Positions 22,871 to 37,303 of a stretch of DNA of 64,000 bases are shown in pieces. The position numbers and the translations under genes are program-made. The notes beneath the pieces were generated by a model, which was not told where the DNA came from, did not search any database, and saw only the letters and a list, made by a program, of their open reading frames with translations. Source of the stretch: Catenaria anguillulae PL171 (Eukaryota > Blastocladiomycota > Blastocladiomycetes > Blastocladiales > Catenariaceae); the NCBI GenBank assembly GCA_002102555.1, contig MCFL01000002.1, forward strand, positions 1,158,665 to 1,222,664, given 5' to 3'. Position 1 is the stretch's first letter. Every line of letters starts with the position of its first letter.

Positions 22871-23417
22871 AGTGCGACAAGTGCCCGTTCAAGCATGATT
22901 CCGTCGCCAATGCGCCAGTCTCGAGCACGTATGTACATACATAAATTTACAGCCGAAGCGACAAAAGAAACGAAACGGTTCGAAATCGCAACGACAAGAC
23001 AAAACGGGAGGTTGCGATTGGATCGGCGGCCCCACGAGTGATGCCATGTTCCGAGATCGGCCGATTGCTTCAATTACCATCGGAAATGGAAATCGGATCG
23101 CCTTTTGCTTTCTCTTCTTTCTCTCTTCTCTTCTGCCCACGACAATGCCAATGTCAATGAACGACGACTGAGAATCCATGTATGTATGTCCTTTGTCACA
23201 TGTGCTGCGCATGCTGCCGGCCTCTTGGACGGGCTAACGCGGCATCCACTCGACCAACCTCTGCGACCCCTCGGCCGCTCAACGGCTGGCGTTGCTGGCG
23301 TCCATTGACCGTTGAATACGTGAAAGCGCCAGAGCCTAATGTTAATGCTCGTCATTCACCAACCCTTGCGTGCCTCACTCTCAGACTGCGTCATCTCATT
23401 CCAATCGCATCACCATC
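22871..23417. other. Divergent promoter region
   Basis: This lies between the ZNHIT3-like gene (minus) and SDHC (plus). No coding sequence was recognised. Confidence 0.5.
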
Positions 23418-23984
23418 ATGCTCGCTCTCCGTCAGTCTTCATCACGCATTGCCGCCTTGGCCGCCGCGAGGCCCGCTGGCGTGTCTGCCATGACCCTTGT
23501 CGGTACGATCCATGTCGCCCTTCTTTCTCCCTCGCCTACCGTCCTAAGCAGATCGCTCACTGTCCTTGCTCCCTTTGCCACCACAGCTCGCCAGCACTCG
23601 ACCCTCCCCGACCCACAAGCCAAGAAGCACCGCCCGCTGTCGCCCCACTTGACCATCTACAACTGGCAACTCACAAACTCGCTCTCTGCCCTGCACCGCA
23701 TCACGGGTGCCGCAACGGGTGGCGCCTTTTACCTTGCCGGATTTGCCGCCGCTGCCGGCCTCGGATCGGCTGAACTTGTCCAGCTTGCTGCTGCCGTCCC
23801 CGCACCACTCTTCTTCTTGGCCAAGCTCGGCATTGCCGTGCCCACGTCGTACCATACCTTCAACGGCCTTCGTCATTTGGTTTGGGATTCTGGACGTGCC
23901 TTGGACCTCAAGGGCGTGTACCAGACTGGGTACGCCGTGTTGGCCGCAACGGCCGTTGGCACGGTGGGATTGATGATGATGTAA
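23418..23984 (+). CDS. SDHC: Succinate dehydrogenase cytochrome b560 subunit (SDHC)
   Basis: Exons are 23418-23502 and 23587-23984, giving 160 residues. The 84-base intron (GTACGA...CCACAG, phase 1) has no in-frame stop, so an unspliced 188-residue reading is also open; removal gives a compact mitochondrial presequence. Family motifs are RPLSPHLTIY near the start of the mature protein, LHRITG, and HTFNGLRHLVWD, where the His in the third-helix region serves as a heme b ligand in the family. Three hydrophobic segments follow the expected pattern. The protein anchors complex II in the inner mitochondrial membrane and helps bind ubiquinone. Confidence 0.93.
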   Translation: MLALRQSSSRIAALAAARPAGVSAMTLVGTIHVALLSPSPTVLSRSLTVLAPFATTARQHSTLPDPQAKKHRPLSPHLTIYNWQLTNSLSALHRITGAATGGAFYLAGFAAAAGLGSAELVQLAAAVPAPLFFLAKLGIAVPTSYHTFNGLRHLVWDSGRALDLKGVYQTGYAVLAATAVGTVGLMMM

Positions 23985-24159
23985 TGGTCTTTCAGCACCC
24001 TCTGTTTCTTTTTTTTTTCTTGCTCTTTCTCGTTCCTTGTCCTTCTGTTTGCCTGAATGTGTTGCGTTCATACACACTCTCGATTTTCTTCATCTTTTAG
24101 TCTCTGTCTGGGTTTCCCTGTTCATCATTAATGGGAAAAAGAGTTTTTAAAGATTGGAA

Positions 24160-25367
24160 CTATCCTGTCCCGTCACGTACTTGAACTGATACATGACTCC
24201 ACTGCCCCTTCCACGTCCCACTAAACCCATGATGCACATACGCCTGCACATCCCACGACCCCTTTGCCCCCATATCCGCAGCATGCGGCGCAAACGACGT
24301 GATGGGCAACAAGACGGCATCGCCAAACCGCCTGGCATCTTGCATCCCATGCAACGCCCTCCCACTCGTGTCTCCCCAACGCGCCATGTACCCTTGCAAC
24401 GTGACATCCGTGACCACGGCCGGGCCCGTACTCTCACACACCTCGTCCGTGACATTGGCCCACCACTGGTTTGTCCGCGGATTGTACAGCCGCTGCACAC
24501 GCGTCACGGAGTCGTGCAAGATCATGGCCCACAGCGGGTGGCCCGGCACACTGACAAGCGTCCAGGACGCAATTTGAAACGCCCGGTTCGCAAACGTCCG
24601 CCAGTCGGCCCGCAGCGTGTCCATTTCCACGCCCACAACCACCCCTGCCGGGTCGGGTTGGCCCTTGACCATATCCCACTGGTCAAACGGCTTGAGCGGA
24701 CACGCGTCCACGTCGGCATAGATCCCGCCAAACACGGACAAGAGCATGTAGCGCAACCAGTCGGATCGCATGACCACCTTGGGCAGGGCCGCGTACAGCG
24801 GCCACAAGTGTGCAAAGTGCGTGCGTACAACGTGAGTGGCATTGGGCTCGTCCCAGAACAGCACGTGCCACGTTGGGTGCTTGCGCTGCCATTCGTCGCG
24901 GCAGCGGTAGGCGGTGGCTGGCGGGGTCGTTGGACCCAGCCAGATCATGTGGACCAAGGGCGGAATGCTGGTCGTGGTGTATTTGGTTGCGCGGGTTTGC
25001 GTTTGGGCCATGTGTGAGTTGCGCGTGGACAGAGCGAGGTTGTAGATGGCAAGAGGGTCGCTGACTTGAGAGGATTCGGCGGGCAGGTCAACTGTTGCGT
25101 TGGATGTGGAGGCTGAAGAGTACTCTACGTGGCGGGAAGCAACAAAAATGAGATGAGGGAATGAAGGTGGAGTTGGAACGACTGGGAATCAAACGTACGA
25201 GAATGACAATAGAGGAACAACAACAAGCCAATCGACAGGATTGCTGCAACTCGGCATGGATTCCACCGAGCACCATGTGCTGAAAGGGCCAGAGTGCGCT
25301 TTGGTGACGGCTGCCTTGACCGGCCAGAGCCCACTGTCGGGAGAAGATTGTCGTCGGATCGATCCAT
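24160..25367 (-). CDS. OCH1-like type II glycosyltransferase (GT32, DXD)
   Basis: Exons are 25367-25199 and 25124-24160; the intron (GTACGT...ACGTAG) joins in phase 1 and gives 377 residues. Exon 1 encodes a short cytoplasmic tail and one membrane helix (VAAILSIGLLLFLYC). Exon 2 encodes the lumenal catalytic domain: IPPLVHMIWLG, the family motif SDWLRYMLLSVFGGIYADVD with the DXD metal-binding residues, and later WTLVSVPGHPLWAMIL. Och1-type enzymes add mannose to N-glycans in the Golgi; the sugar specificity here is not fixed by the sequence. The next gene upstream is the chitin synthase-like gene, also on the minus strand. Confidence 0.88.
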
Positions 25368-25997
25368 GTTGGTTTGTAAACACTGCAGGTGGTGGGTGAA
25401 TTGATGCATCCGAAAGCTGCTCCAAATGGATCTGGCAGGCCATCACGCCCTTTTATCCGACGGGCATGAAGGATACAGTGCCATACCGCAAGTGTATCGA
25501 GGCAGTGGTTTTGACTACCCATGAGCAAGCACGAGCGAGACCCTCGCTCTCGCGCAGACACCGGTTGTGAGCCAAGACCGTATACCCCATGCATGCGTTT
25601 CGAGTTGAGGTGCCAAGACTCGTCACGAGCCACAGGCATCCTTGAGTCCCGACTCGATTCGTTTGCGGCATTGCAGTCAACATTCGACGGGGTTTTCAAT
25701 TTGTCCGCAGAGAAAACCGCCACATGGCCAGGCCTGGGACAAGAATTTTTCGTCGGTGGAAGAGGCGGGAATGGTTGGGCAGGCTGTGATTGTGATTGAG
25801 GACCATATTGCCCATGTCTCACCTGGCGAATCAGAGCGTGTCGACAACGCCAATGGAGAGAGAACTTGAAAAAAGTGCGGAAAAAAAATAGTGTATTGGA
25901 TGTAGAGTTTTGCAAAAGAGGGGTCCAAAATTGATGCTAGCATATGTACACACGACGACTCCAAGTGCGGAACGAGTCAGCACGCCAACAGTCAAAC
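25368..25997. other. Intergenic, no gene seen
   Basis: This is the promoter of the GT32 gene and the 3' flank of the chitin synthase-like gene. Confidence 0.5.
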
Positions 25998-28900
25998 TCA
26001 TGCGCTTCCATTTGCCGATACCGACTTGAGGTCCACCTCGTCGTCGGCTCCACCTTCCTTCTCGTCATCCTCTGCATCCCCTGCGGCGGCCGCGCGCGGC
26101 CCACCCCATGTGCGCTGGTTGATGGTTGCAATCGAGTACACGAGCACCAAGACCTGGAAGGTGCAGGAGTTGCAGTGAGTACGTTGATGACGGCAGCCGA
26201 GGCTTCAGTTCGATGAAAAGCACGCGGGCATACCATGAAAAGAGGATTCCACCAATAGTACGCCGGGAATATGATGGCAGACTTGATGCGACCGTTGATG
26301 AGACACCAGACAGAAATAAACAGCCAATTGGGGACAAGAATCAAGAGCAGCCACCAGAGAAGGCTCCACTCGAAGGCGGATGCAGGCGAAAAGATGGCCA
26401 TGAAGGCGAGCTCAAAAATGAGCAGGTACCTGTAACGTTGAGGAAGGGGACACGAGGGTGAGCACGTGAAGCATAGGAAACAGCTGCTGCTACTGAAAGA
26501 CGTACACGAGCGAGCCACCAACCTTGAGCATCATGAGGAACTTGGTCAAGAGCAAGAACGGAAACTTGGCCCACAGTTCAGGTGTGCAGAGCATGATGAG
26601 CTCATTCGACACTTGCCTGCAGGAATGGGAACAGCCGAAACACGTCAGTGACCAGGATATTCGCGGAATCAAGGTGATAGTGGACGTACCCAAGATACCA
26701 GCGACGCCGTTGACGCAACAAATCATAAAAGTTGTCCGGCGCTTCTGTCTTGCACACGGCGGCCGACGAAAACCCAAGTGCACGCCACGAGTACCGCGAC
26801 ATGAGCAGGTGCGACATGTACCGATCCTCGCCAAGATAGCGGCGAGCAAACTCAAACGTGGTATCAATGGGCGGTTGCTCAAAGTAGTCGTGCGAAACCT
26901 CGCACAGCGTGTTCCAGCGGAACATGGTCAAGACACCAGGCAAGCACGTCACGCTTCCGAGGTACGATTCAGCATTCCGGTAAATCTGTGACCGGGTAAG
27001 CGGGTCAGTTGGCTGGCTGAATGACATTGGACCGCACAGGGAGCAATCCGCAGTTTGCGTACCATTGATTCAATGTACTCTGAGTCCTGCAAAATGCGCC
27101 AAAAGCTGAGTGATCCTTCGTTGCGACTGACGCAAAAGCCCGTGCACGCCTTGGTGGTCGGGTACCGATGGAGCTCTGCAACCAAGTGTGACACAGCATC
27201 GCTATTGATGTGCGTGTCCGAGTCGACAAACAGCACGCAGTTATCTTGGCCGGCTGATTCCCCAGCATTCGCCAACCTCGTCTTGAGCTTGCCAAACATG
27301 TTGCGTTGTGTCCCGAGCTTGCCACTGTGCTCAAAGCGGAAAATGGTAAACTCGACCCCGCGGTACGTGACGGTAAATTCGTCGGGGCACGCGTCGCGGG
27401 AGAACATGGTGTGGTGGCCAGCAAATGGCGAGGAGTAGCTTGTGTCTGCAGAAATGGTCAACTCGGACGACAGGGAAATGGAGGTGCGCGGCGACGAGGC
27501 GTGCGTGTGCGCACCGAGTGCGGGTGAGGCGGGGACGCTGGCGTTGCGACTTGCGAGCTGGGACATGATTGACCCGCGTTGTTGGCCGCCGTTGGAAAAG
27601 TGGTTGAATGATGCAGAACCGGAACCGGAGGTGGCGGCGGCCGCGATCGCGGTGAGCGAAGTACTGGAGCCATTGTGTGAGCGGTCGTAAAAGCCCGGTG
27701 AGGAGCTGAATTGGCCCATGGTGGATGTGCGCGGCGTCCAGTTGGGTGACCCAATGGGCGTAAGGGCCGGAGATGGGGCGACTGTTGCAGTCAACATGGG
27801 CGAATTTGGGCTGGAAACGATTTGGTGCAAGCCATTGTACTTGAATGCACCGCCAGCTGCTTTACGGGTAGCCGACGGACGCGGTTTTGAGGGCTCTTGT
27901 TGCTCGCGTTTCTTCTCATCAACCGGGTCAACAATGGGAACGCCAGAAAGAAGCCGGCACAGCGTAAAGTACTCTTGCTCGCAGTCCATCTTGTCGTAAC
28001 CGACAAACACTCGAAGGCGAGGGTAGTCACTTGCAGCCACGCCATTGAGAGCACCGAGCAGGTTGGGCAGTGGCTCATTGTACCTGAAAACACATGGCCG
28101 AATCGCGTGAGACAAGTGCGAGACAATGGCTCGGAGAAAAGAAACAAATCAAACGGACACTGGAATCATCATGTAAACCATGGGAACATCTTCCGTGACA
28201 TGAGCCGACTCACCATTGGATGATGGCTGGTTGCTGGGCATTGCCTCGACGTCGTTGTGAGATGCCGGCCCTTGATTTTGCTTGCGGACCTTGGCCGCAT
28301 ACCGTGAGTCCATAATCAGCTTGATCATGGCAGCAAACACTGTGGGTGACACAGTGGGCAGAGTTAGCATATGGGAAAGCGGCTTCTCGGGCAATAACAA
28401 GTGGTGTCACGTACTGTTGACAACGACGGGAAACAGTGCCAAGCCGAAAAAGAGGTACATGAGTGGCCAGACGACAGGCTGATGGGCCAGCAAAGATGTG
28501 CCAATGACGGCCGAGTAGAGCGATTTGACTTGCAGGACCGCAACGACCACTGGATGACGAATTTTGGGACAATAGGAGGAGTGTGGAGGTTAGGCATGGC
28601 GTGGGTGAACAATAACAAAAACTCGAAACGGGTGTCAGAGATCGGGTGCTTGTGTCTTTGCGCCATCTGGTCACCGCAAGTCACAGATACGGAAAAACTG
28701 CCAACTCGGGAGTGGAAATGGCCACACGAAACAGATGATGCACATGCACAGCGAGCGGAGACTTTGAAGAAACGAGACTGTACCGTAAATGAATGACCCA
28801 ACGTAGAGCGTATACAGCGACCAAATGACGACCGTCATGGCCACCATGGATCGCTTTCCACGCGAGAGGCCGAGAATGTTGACGAATGACCATGAGTGGA

Positions 28901-29042
28901 AGACCCAGTGGGCCGTGAGATAGAGCAGAATGGCACCGAGGAGCGAAAAACAGACGATTTGAAGCGTCAAGGTGGCGGCATACGGCCAAGACGCCGTCAT
29001 GCTGTCCGCTGGCACGTCGGCTGGCAGTGGCGTCGTCGACAT
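25998..29042 (-). CDS. Chitin synthase-like family 2 glycosyltransferase
   Basis: Eight exons: 29042-28784, 28549-28415, 28339-28159, 28083-27063, 26985-26690, 26616-26506, 26429-26234, 26153-25998; all phases fit and give 784 residues. The first exons encode three to four membrane helices. The catalytic region starts with IPVYNEPLPNLL, then the metal site VDSDTH, CLPG (about 546), GEDRYMSHLL (about 584) and the signature QRRRW (about 624). Further helices follow, with YSIATINQRTWGG near the end and a short acidic tail. A Ser/Thr/Gly-rich insertion of about 170 residues lies between the first motif and VDSD. These motifs are those of processive chitin synthases that polymerise GlcNAc at the plasma membrane. 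The class is unclear, and there is no myosin or cytochrome b5 domain. Intron 1 (about 235 bases) is the least certain border. Confidence 0.87.
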
Positions 29043-30716
29043 TCTTGCAGAAGGGCGACAGCTTCAGGTGGAATTGTCGGTATCGGGTGGGAAAAGGGAC
29101 CGTGGCGATCTCACTAGCGGCAACTGGGGAGGGTCAAGCGAGGGATGGAGACACGGCGCAGAGGTTCCAGGGGGGGACGGCTCAGTGTGGAGAGGGATGG
29201 CTGCAGCTATAAGCAGTTGGCATCTGATTCGGTGTGTGGTTGGCTGGCTGGCTTGCGGAGAATCTCGAAGTGACTTGACGCCTACTTATGGGCTTCTCGA
29301 GTGCGATACGGTCACGACAGATAGCCAGAAGTGAAGCAGGCGTTGGCTGGGGTCTGGGAATGACGTGCAGTTGCAACTTTGGCGGGTGAAGGTGCTGATC
29401 CGGGAGTCGAATTGAAAGCGTGGAGCAGGAACACGTTTGTGTCTATTTTCGCACTTGAAGTGGGGAGCTTGGTCCCTTTTTCATTCCCAGTCCCATGGGC
29501 AAGTCGGGATGGGTAGGTAGTTGTCACCATAATTCCCACAGGAGGCGAGGGCGCCTGGTGGTGGGCTCATTCAGCACGGTTGCTGGTTGCTGCTCAGCTC
29601 GAGCATTTTTTGCGCCTCGTTCAAGGTGCAAACAAACGGCGTGTGTGCTTGTCATTTTGACCGACACTGCTCGCGCCAATCACAACGTGTTGTGAGGCCG
29701 TCTTTCCGACACCGTCTCCAACTCTGGCCTTGATTCAACCCTGGACTCGATGCAAGTCACTCGTCGAGTCATTCGGCGTGGTCGTGCATGCACATGTGTG
29801 TGGCGGCCGCCCAAACGCCCAAGTCGGATCCAACGTACGTACAGCTCACGCCAATATCACATGAATGTCGTCATATTGTCATCGCCGCAAATGAGCTGAA
29901 ACGCATAACTCGCATTTACCCGTTTACGTCCAACCCCCGATTGCATTACTCGAGCGAATGGTTAAATGCAAGATCGTGGCAACTCGAAGGAAGAGCGGGA
30001 GGAGCATGAGAACTCTAGGATGAATGAAGATGCACAGGTTTCCGTTTTCCTATGCAAGCGCACTTGCCCCTGCATCCAGCTGTTCGTCGGGGACGATACT
30101 TCCGTACCGATCATGAACTTGAAGGCGAGCCGAACACTTGGCGGTCAACCTTCGCAGCAATCTCGAACGTTTTCCTCTCCACGTGCACTGTAAATGCATG
30201 CATGCGAAGTTCTTCCGTCTCAGTGGGCAGAATGTAGACGGTTGAGAGCCTGGTCGAAGCATTCAAGAGCTGGTGAAATCGGCGTCAGGTCACGTCTGCT
30301 TGTCCCACATTTGTGAGGCTGCAACGCATGTTCACAAAGCCAGCCCAATGAAGTCCCTTTCGCAAAGAACGGAAGTCGATGGACGAGTCGAATATTGAGT
30401 AACCCTTGTGAAATGCTCAACTGCCGTCAATCCCAGCTCATCTCAATCCCGCTCCTCGATTATTGAGCCGGATTCGACCTAGGTAGTTCAACGGGCCGTG
30501 TCCTTGTCATGCAAGTCGATCTTGCGGACTTCGCGGTGGACAAAACATTGCCATGTATTTCACACAAATCAAATGATGGAATGCAATCAGACTCGAGCAG
30601 CGAGTCACAGCGAGGCGGTGATAATGGAGTTGGGAATGACGGTTCGGTCGGATGAGTCTTGGCAGTCCCGCCGCCAAGATGTAACTTACACGTCAACATT
30701 CCCACGGGGCGGTCAC
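29043..30716. other. Long intergenic stretch, no gene seen
   Basis: This holds the promoter of the chitin synthase-like gene and the 3' flank of the CAP gene. The CAP reading stops at 30717, next to a good GTAAGT donor, so one more small CAP exon could lie at about 30480-30720. Nothing else was recognised. Confidence 0.45.
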
Positions 30717-31413
30717 TTACAAGCACCTGGCATCCGTGTTCCTGGTCGTTCCAAACACCTGAGTCCAGTATACGCAGCGGCCGCGGCCATTCCGACACGC
30801 ACCTTCAGCGCGAGCGACGCCGAGCTGCTTAAGCTGGGCGTTGAGCAAATTGCGCCGGTGGCCAGCACTGTTGATCCAGCTATTCATTGGACGAGCAACA
30901 TCGTTGAATCCTGGGGCGGAGCCGAACGCACTGTGCAAAATGAACGCAACGGAGGGATGGTGTCAGAAGCGACCGAAAATGGGAAGGCCACAAGCTGGGA
31001 CCACGATGAAGGGATACTAAGTAATAAACGCACATGTTTTCAGCAGCATTGCTGAACTGGTACCCCTGATCCCTCATCCGCTGAAACGGCGACTTGCCAT
31101 TGGACCCGGTGTGATCCATGAATCGCCGGGCGGCCATGTCGCGTGAATGAACTTCGGCCGCGGTGATCAGGCGGCGCTCCAGACACAGCGGGCGGGCTCC
31201 GTTGCGTTGGCGGACTGGTGCGGGATCAATTGGAAGCAAGGAGTGGCAATGGCGGTCAGTAAGTAGGTAGTTGGGGAAAGTATTCCACAGCCATCATCTA
31301 GACGTACATTCGTTCACCTGGCGGAGCATTTCACGTTGATAAGCTTCCTGAGCCAATGCAACGTGTGCGAGGACGGCAAAGGCAATGAGTGCGACGAGAC
31401 GAAGCGAATACAT
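30717..31413 (-). CDS. Secreted CAP/SCP (PR-1-like) protein
   Basis: Exons are 31413-31308, 31214-31034 and 30930-30717; donors are GTACGT and GTGCGT, and phases fit (1, then 2). A signal peptide starts MYSLRLVALIAFAVLAHVALA. The CAP core is intact: VNEFRQRNGARPL, AAEVHSRDMA, the restored AENIAFG across the second intron, WINSAGHRRNLLN and WTQVFG. Secreted CAP proteins of fungi bind sterols or other small lipids and are often wall-associated. A GTAAGT donor lies at the last codons, so the true C-terminus may continue in one more exon; the usual C-terminal CxY-P-GN motif is missing in this reading. Confidence 0.88.
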
Positions 31414-33596
<2,183 letters not shown>

Positions 33597-34365
33597 GCAG
33601 TAGCAGGCGAAAAGTTGGATGGATGGATGGATGGATGGAATCATGATGGAATGATGCAGAGGATGGGATGATGGAACCGAGTCCAATGTAATTCATGTGT
33701 ACTGATGAACCGTGTCAGTCCATACACTGATGCCCGCGACCGATATCCAGTGTCCACGCCCTGACTTTGAAGCATGCACGCCTCACCTCGGCAGCAGCCC
33801 AGAAAGCATGAGAACGAGATCGGCGGCCACGCACGTCTGTTGCAATTCCCTACTTGCATTTGCCAGATCTGACCCAAAGACTTTTGCATATGCCAGACCT
33901 CTCACCGCTATTTCCGCCCTGTACCAACGACGACTGCTGCATGCACCCCGGGCAATTGCATGAATGACTCGCTGCACGGCACAATCTGCATCCTGCTCCC
34001 GTTCCATGCATACCTTGGCCCCCGTCCCAGCCCACAAATTGAAGCCGTAGCCGCTTGATTGATTTGTACTGCCTCCAGTGATTCCCGAACCCAGAATCAG
34101 AGCCCGTCGGCCAGTAGACCAGTCCAATCGCTACCCGTGCCTTGCTGTTGCTGAAGCTGCTTGCCCCGATCGGTCGCGGTCCCCCCGTCTTCCCCCCACG
34201 AACTCGGTTCCCTTCCCGACCCCACATCTTGCCCTCGATCATTACTTCCTCCCTCTTTCCGCCATCCATCAGCGTGTGTTGCCCCCTTGCCGGTGACACT
34301 AGTGCCTTCCTATGCTTTCATTGCACGACAGTCACCCACAGTCGTCCAACCAACACCCTCCCGCC
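33597..34365. other. Intergenic with a microsatellite
   Basis: This is the 3' flank of DPM1 and the promoter of the RRM gene. Apart from the TGGA microsatellite, nothing was seen. Confidence 0.5.
33616..33639 (+). repeat. TGGA microsatellite, six units
   Basis: Six perfect copies of the four-base unit TGGA lie just after the DPM1 stop codon. Confidence 0.95.
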
Positions 34366-37303
34366 ATGGATGCCAACGCCGAGCCCGAGGCACGTTTCAT
34401 TCCTTGCTTTCGTTACCCTGACTCGGTCCCAGTCGCCTTCGCACACTCCTCGACTCCACCCTGCCGTTCCCCTCAAGCTTCCAATTTCCGCACACTTTTC
34501 TCTGTCCTCCCATTCCCCCCCCCCCGTTTCCTCGTTTCCTGTTTCCATGATTCATTACCTGAACGAACCCCTCTCTCCTCAACTTGGTACCAATCTAACC
34601 GACGACCCGCCTCCAACCCCGTTCCATCAAGCAGTACACCATCTCGCTCCGCATCCGGCACGTTGCGGGCTCGTCCCCACCCGTCTTCGAGGTCGCCACC
34701 CCGACCTTTAACAATGCCGCCACTGGCCCGATCCCCGTGGTGGACGCCATGTCATCACCGCACATTCAGCTCTCGTCGCCATCGCTCAAACTCATCCGCT
34801 TTGCCATGCAGCTCCCGCACCTGATTGAGGAGCAGGTCGCTGCTTTTGGATGTTCGGTCGAGCACGTGGCTGCCGCGCAGCCCCCAACAAGCCCTCGGGC
34901 CGCCAGTCATCCAATGACGCCCGGGCGCGCAAGTTTGCCGCCCATGGATCGTGATGCGCGCATGACGAGTCCAGGCATGGGGGGTGGGTCTCAAGCCGGG
35001 TACATGAGTGAATTGGCAGCCGGGGTGAAGCGGAGGTCGAGTGTCGATGCCGTACGTTGGTTTGATGCAAGGAAGGAATGTTGCCGTTTGTCTGACGCAT
35101 GGACTCGTTCCTTTAGCTTCCACCGGATGCCAAACGCCTTCGCCCTGACGATCCTCGCAGTCCAAACGACCAGCGTCAACAAGAGCTCGACGATGTGCGT
35201 TGTCTTAGTTTTTCCACCTCATGTTCTTCCTCGCTAGTGTGTAACTTTGCTACCTTGCGCTTTTCTCAACAGGCGCCATCAGGTCCGCCGGTCGTCTACG
35301 TGGTGAAAAACTTGCCAGACAATCCAGAATATCGCGACCGCCTGGTCGATTTCTTCCAATGGGCAGGTATCTCGGTTACCTTTTGCCGCTGGAACCGCGA
35401 CCCGGAAGACCCGCAGTACATGCTGCCGTTTGCATTTTTCGAGACGTGCGACCCAACCTTGAACCATGTGGATCGCGTGCGCATCTTGCGTGACCGCCGG
35501 TTTTACGGTAAGGCTTTGCGGTTGTTTACACCTGCTGAAGAGATTGATATCCGCGAAGACCATGTGCGTTACCCTCTTACCTTGTCCTCCATGAGCGCGG
35601 CTCACTCTGACTCACTGTGCGACATGCGATCGTTTCATTTTGTTTTGCGACTCAATCATCAGTTCAAGGCCCTGGAACGCGCCGCCAAATACTCGGAGGA
35701 CATTTACGACGAGGAAGAACGCCGACGCCCTCGCGACCGGTTCCACACTGGCGCCATGGCGGGCCCATACGACCGCGCGCCGCCGTCGCCCCCGCGCGTG
35801 CTCGACACGCACATCACGCGGTTCCGCATCTTCAACATTCCCGCCAGCCGTACGTACGGACAAACGCTCCGCGGCCTGTTTTCACAAGCGGGTGAAGTCC
35901 TCAACATGCATTGGGAATTGCCCGACTCGCGCATGGAGCGCACTGCATCGGCCGTGCTCGAGGTGGTGAAAAACATTCACTCGACAAGGCGTATGCTCGG
36001 ACTGCGCGGCGTTGTGCTGGACGGCCGTGCAATTGATGTGGATCCGTTGGATGCCATTGACCCATCGGATGTGCCCGCCAAGCCGCCCGCCGTGTTCATT
36101 GTGACCAACATTCCGCCCACAGGCCCGCGCGTCGGCCTGTTGCGCCAAGTGTTTAGCGCAAAGGGATACGTGCACTATGTCGACTGGCACTACCGCCGGT
36201 CCGACCGGCAGTGCTTTGCATACATCTCCATGGCCGATGATATGACGCTCCAGGCCGAGGATCTCGAAGGATACGATTTCCACGGGTCGGCCCTGCGCGT
36301 GCAACGCATTCCGAACATGGACGAGTTTTTGGCACGCCCGGCGTTGCTCGAGGAATGCATTCGTGGCAACTCGCTGGAGCGCGCGCTTGCAGCGCCCAGG
36401 GGCGCATTTGAAGGCGCGCGGCCGGGCGGCGCATTTGGGTTGGGCGGGCCAAGTGTGGGCAAGCCGCTCGTGCGCTCGTCTTCGAGCTCCTTGTCGGCAT
36501 CCGCCAGTGGCTCTGGTTTGGGCGCGGCGGCACCGGGGCCGCCAAAGGCAAACCCGTGGTTGCCGTCGTCGTGGGCCATGGGTGATCCGCTCAAGGCCGC
36601 GGTCAAGAAGGAGTCTGAGACGCCAAGTGCCACGGGCGATGAGGCAAGTGGTGCTGGGACGGCGTCAGCATCCGCGTCTGGAGCGGGCGGCGATTCGATG
36701 GCCGAATCAAATGCCAATGGAGACGCAACCTCCGGTGATGGTGGTGAACAACAACAGACCGGGCAAGTCGACGGCGGTGCTGGTGGCGAAGATCATGTCA
36801 TGGACGATGAGGAAGGGGCCATTGATCCGGCGGCTGCCGACCTAGAAGAGGAGGACGGCGCACACATTGAGACGAACGATGGTGATGTGACCATGGACGA
36901 GGCCACGGATGCCCCAGCAACCGATTCAACCGCACCGCCACCACATTCCATCCCCGATCAGCCGCTCGAACAACCCGCGGGCTCCGCTGCACCCGTGACG
37001 CGCTCACCGCCCGATCCAAACACCATTGCCGCCCAGCGTCTCAAGTACGTGGTGTTCCGCGACATTCCACTGAGCGTGTCCGAAGACGACGTGAGTTCAA
37101 GCGTGGTCAATTATGGATGCGACGCGTGCTCGCGCGCGTTCCGTGACGGCGACAATGTGGTGCTCATGTACGACGAGTTGCAGTCGTCGTTCATGGTTGC
37201 GGCCATGGGCGCCTTGCAGTTTGGTGGGCGCATGGTCAAGGGCGAGTTGGCGACCGCAGAGTATCTTGTGCAGTTGTACATGGGCGGGTTGGTGGACTTT
37301 TGA
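34366..37303 (+). CDS. Multi-RRM RNA-binding protein
   Basis: Proposed exons: 34366-34389, 34632-35051, 35117-35194, 35273-35563, 35663-37303 (817 residues). Exons 2 to 5 are well supported by splice signals and frame. The first exon is a proposal that needs a GC-AG intron (GCACGT donor after MDANAEPE, acceptor ATCAAG), because exon 2 has no in-frame ATG before 34748 and a stop at 34596. The 99-base intron 35564-35662 has no stop and would be read through if retained. Residues from about 175 on hold several divergent RRM-like folds, starting VVYVVKNLPDNPEYRDRLV, FRIFNIPASRTYGQTLRGLF, VFIVTNIPPTGPRVGLLRQV and YVVFRDIPLSVSEDD. A low-complexity Ala/Ser/Gly and acidic region lies between the third and last. 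The N-terminal 120 residues are not recognised. The RNA target is unknown. Confidence 0.78.

Noticed and set aside
25088-25915. A 275-codon minus-strand frame upstream of the GT32 gene
   Set aside because: It runs through the GT32 first exon in the wrong frame; the frame with the membrane anchor and matching splice phase is preferred.
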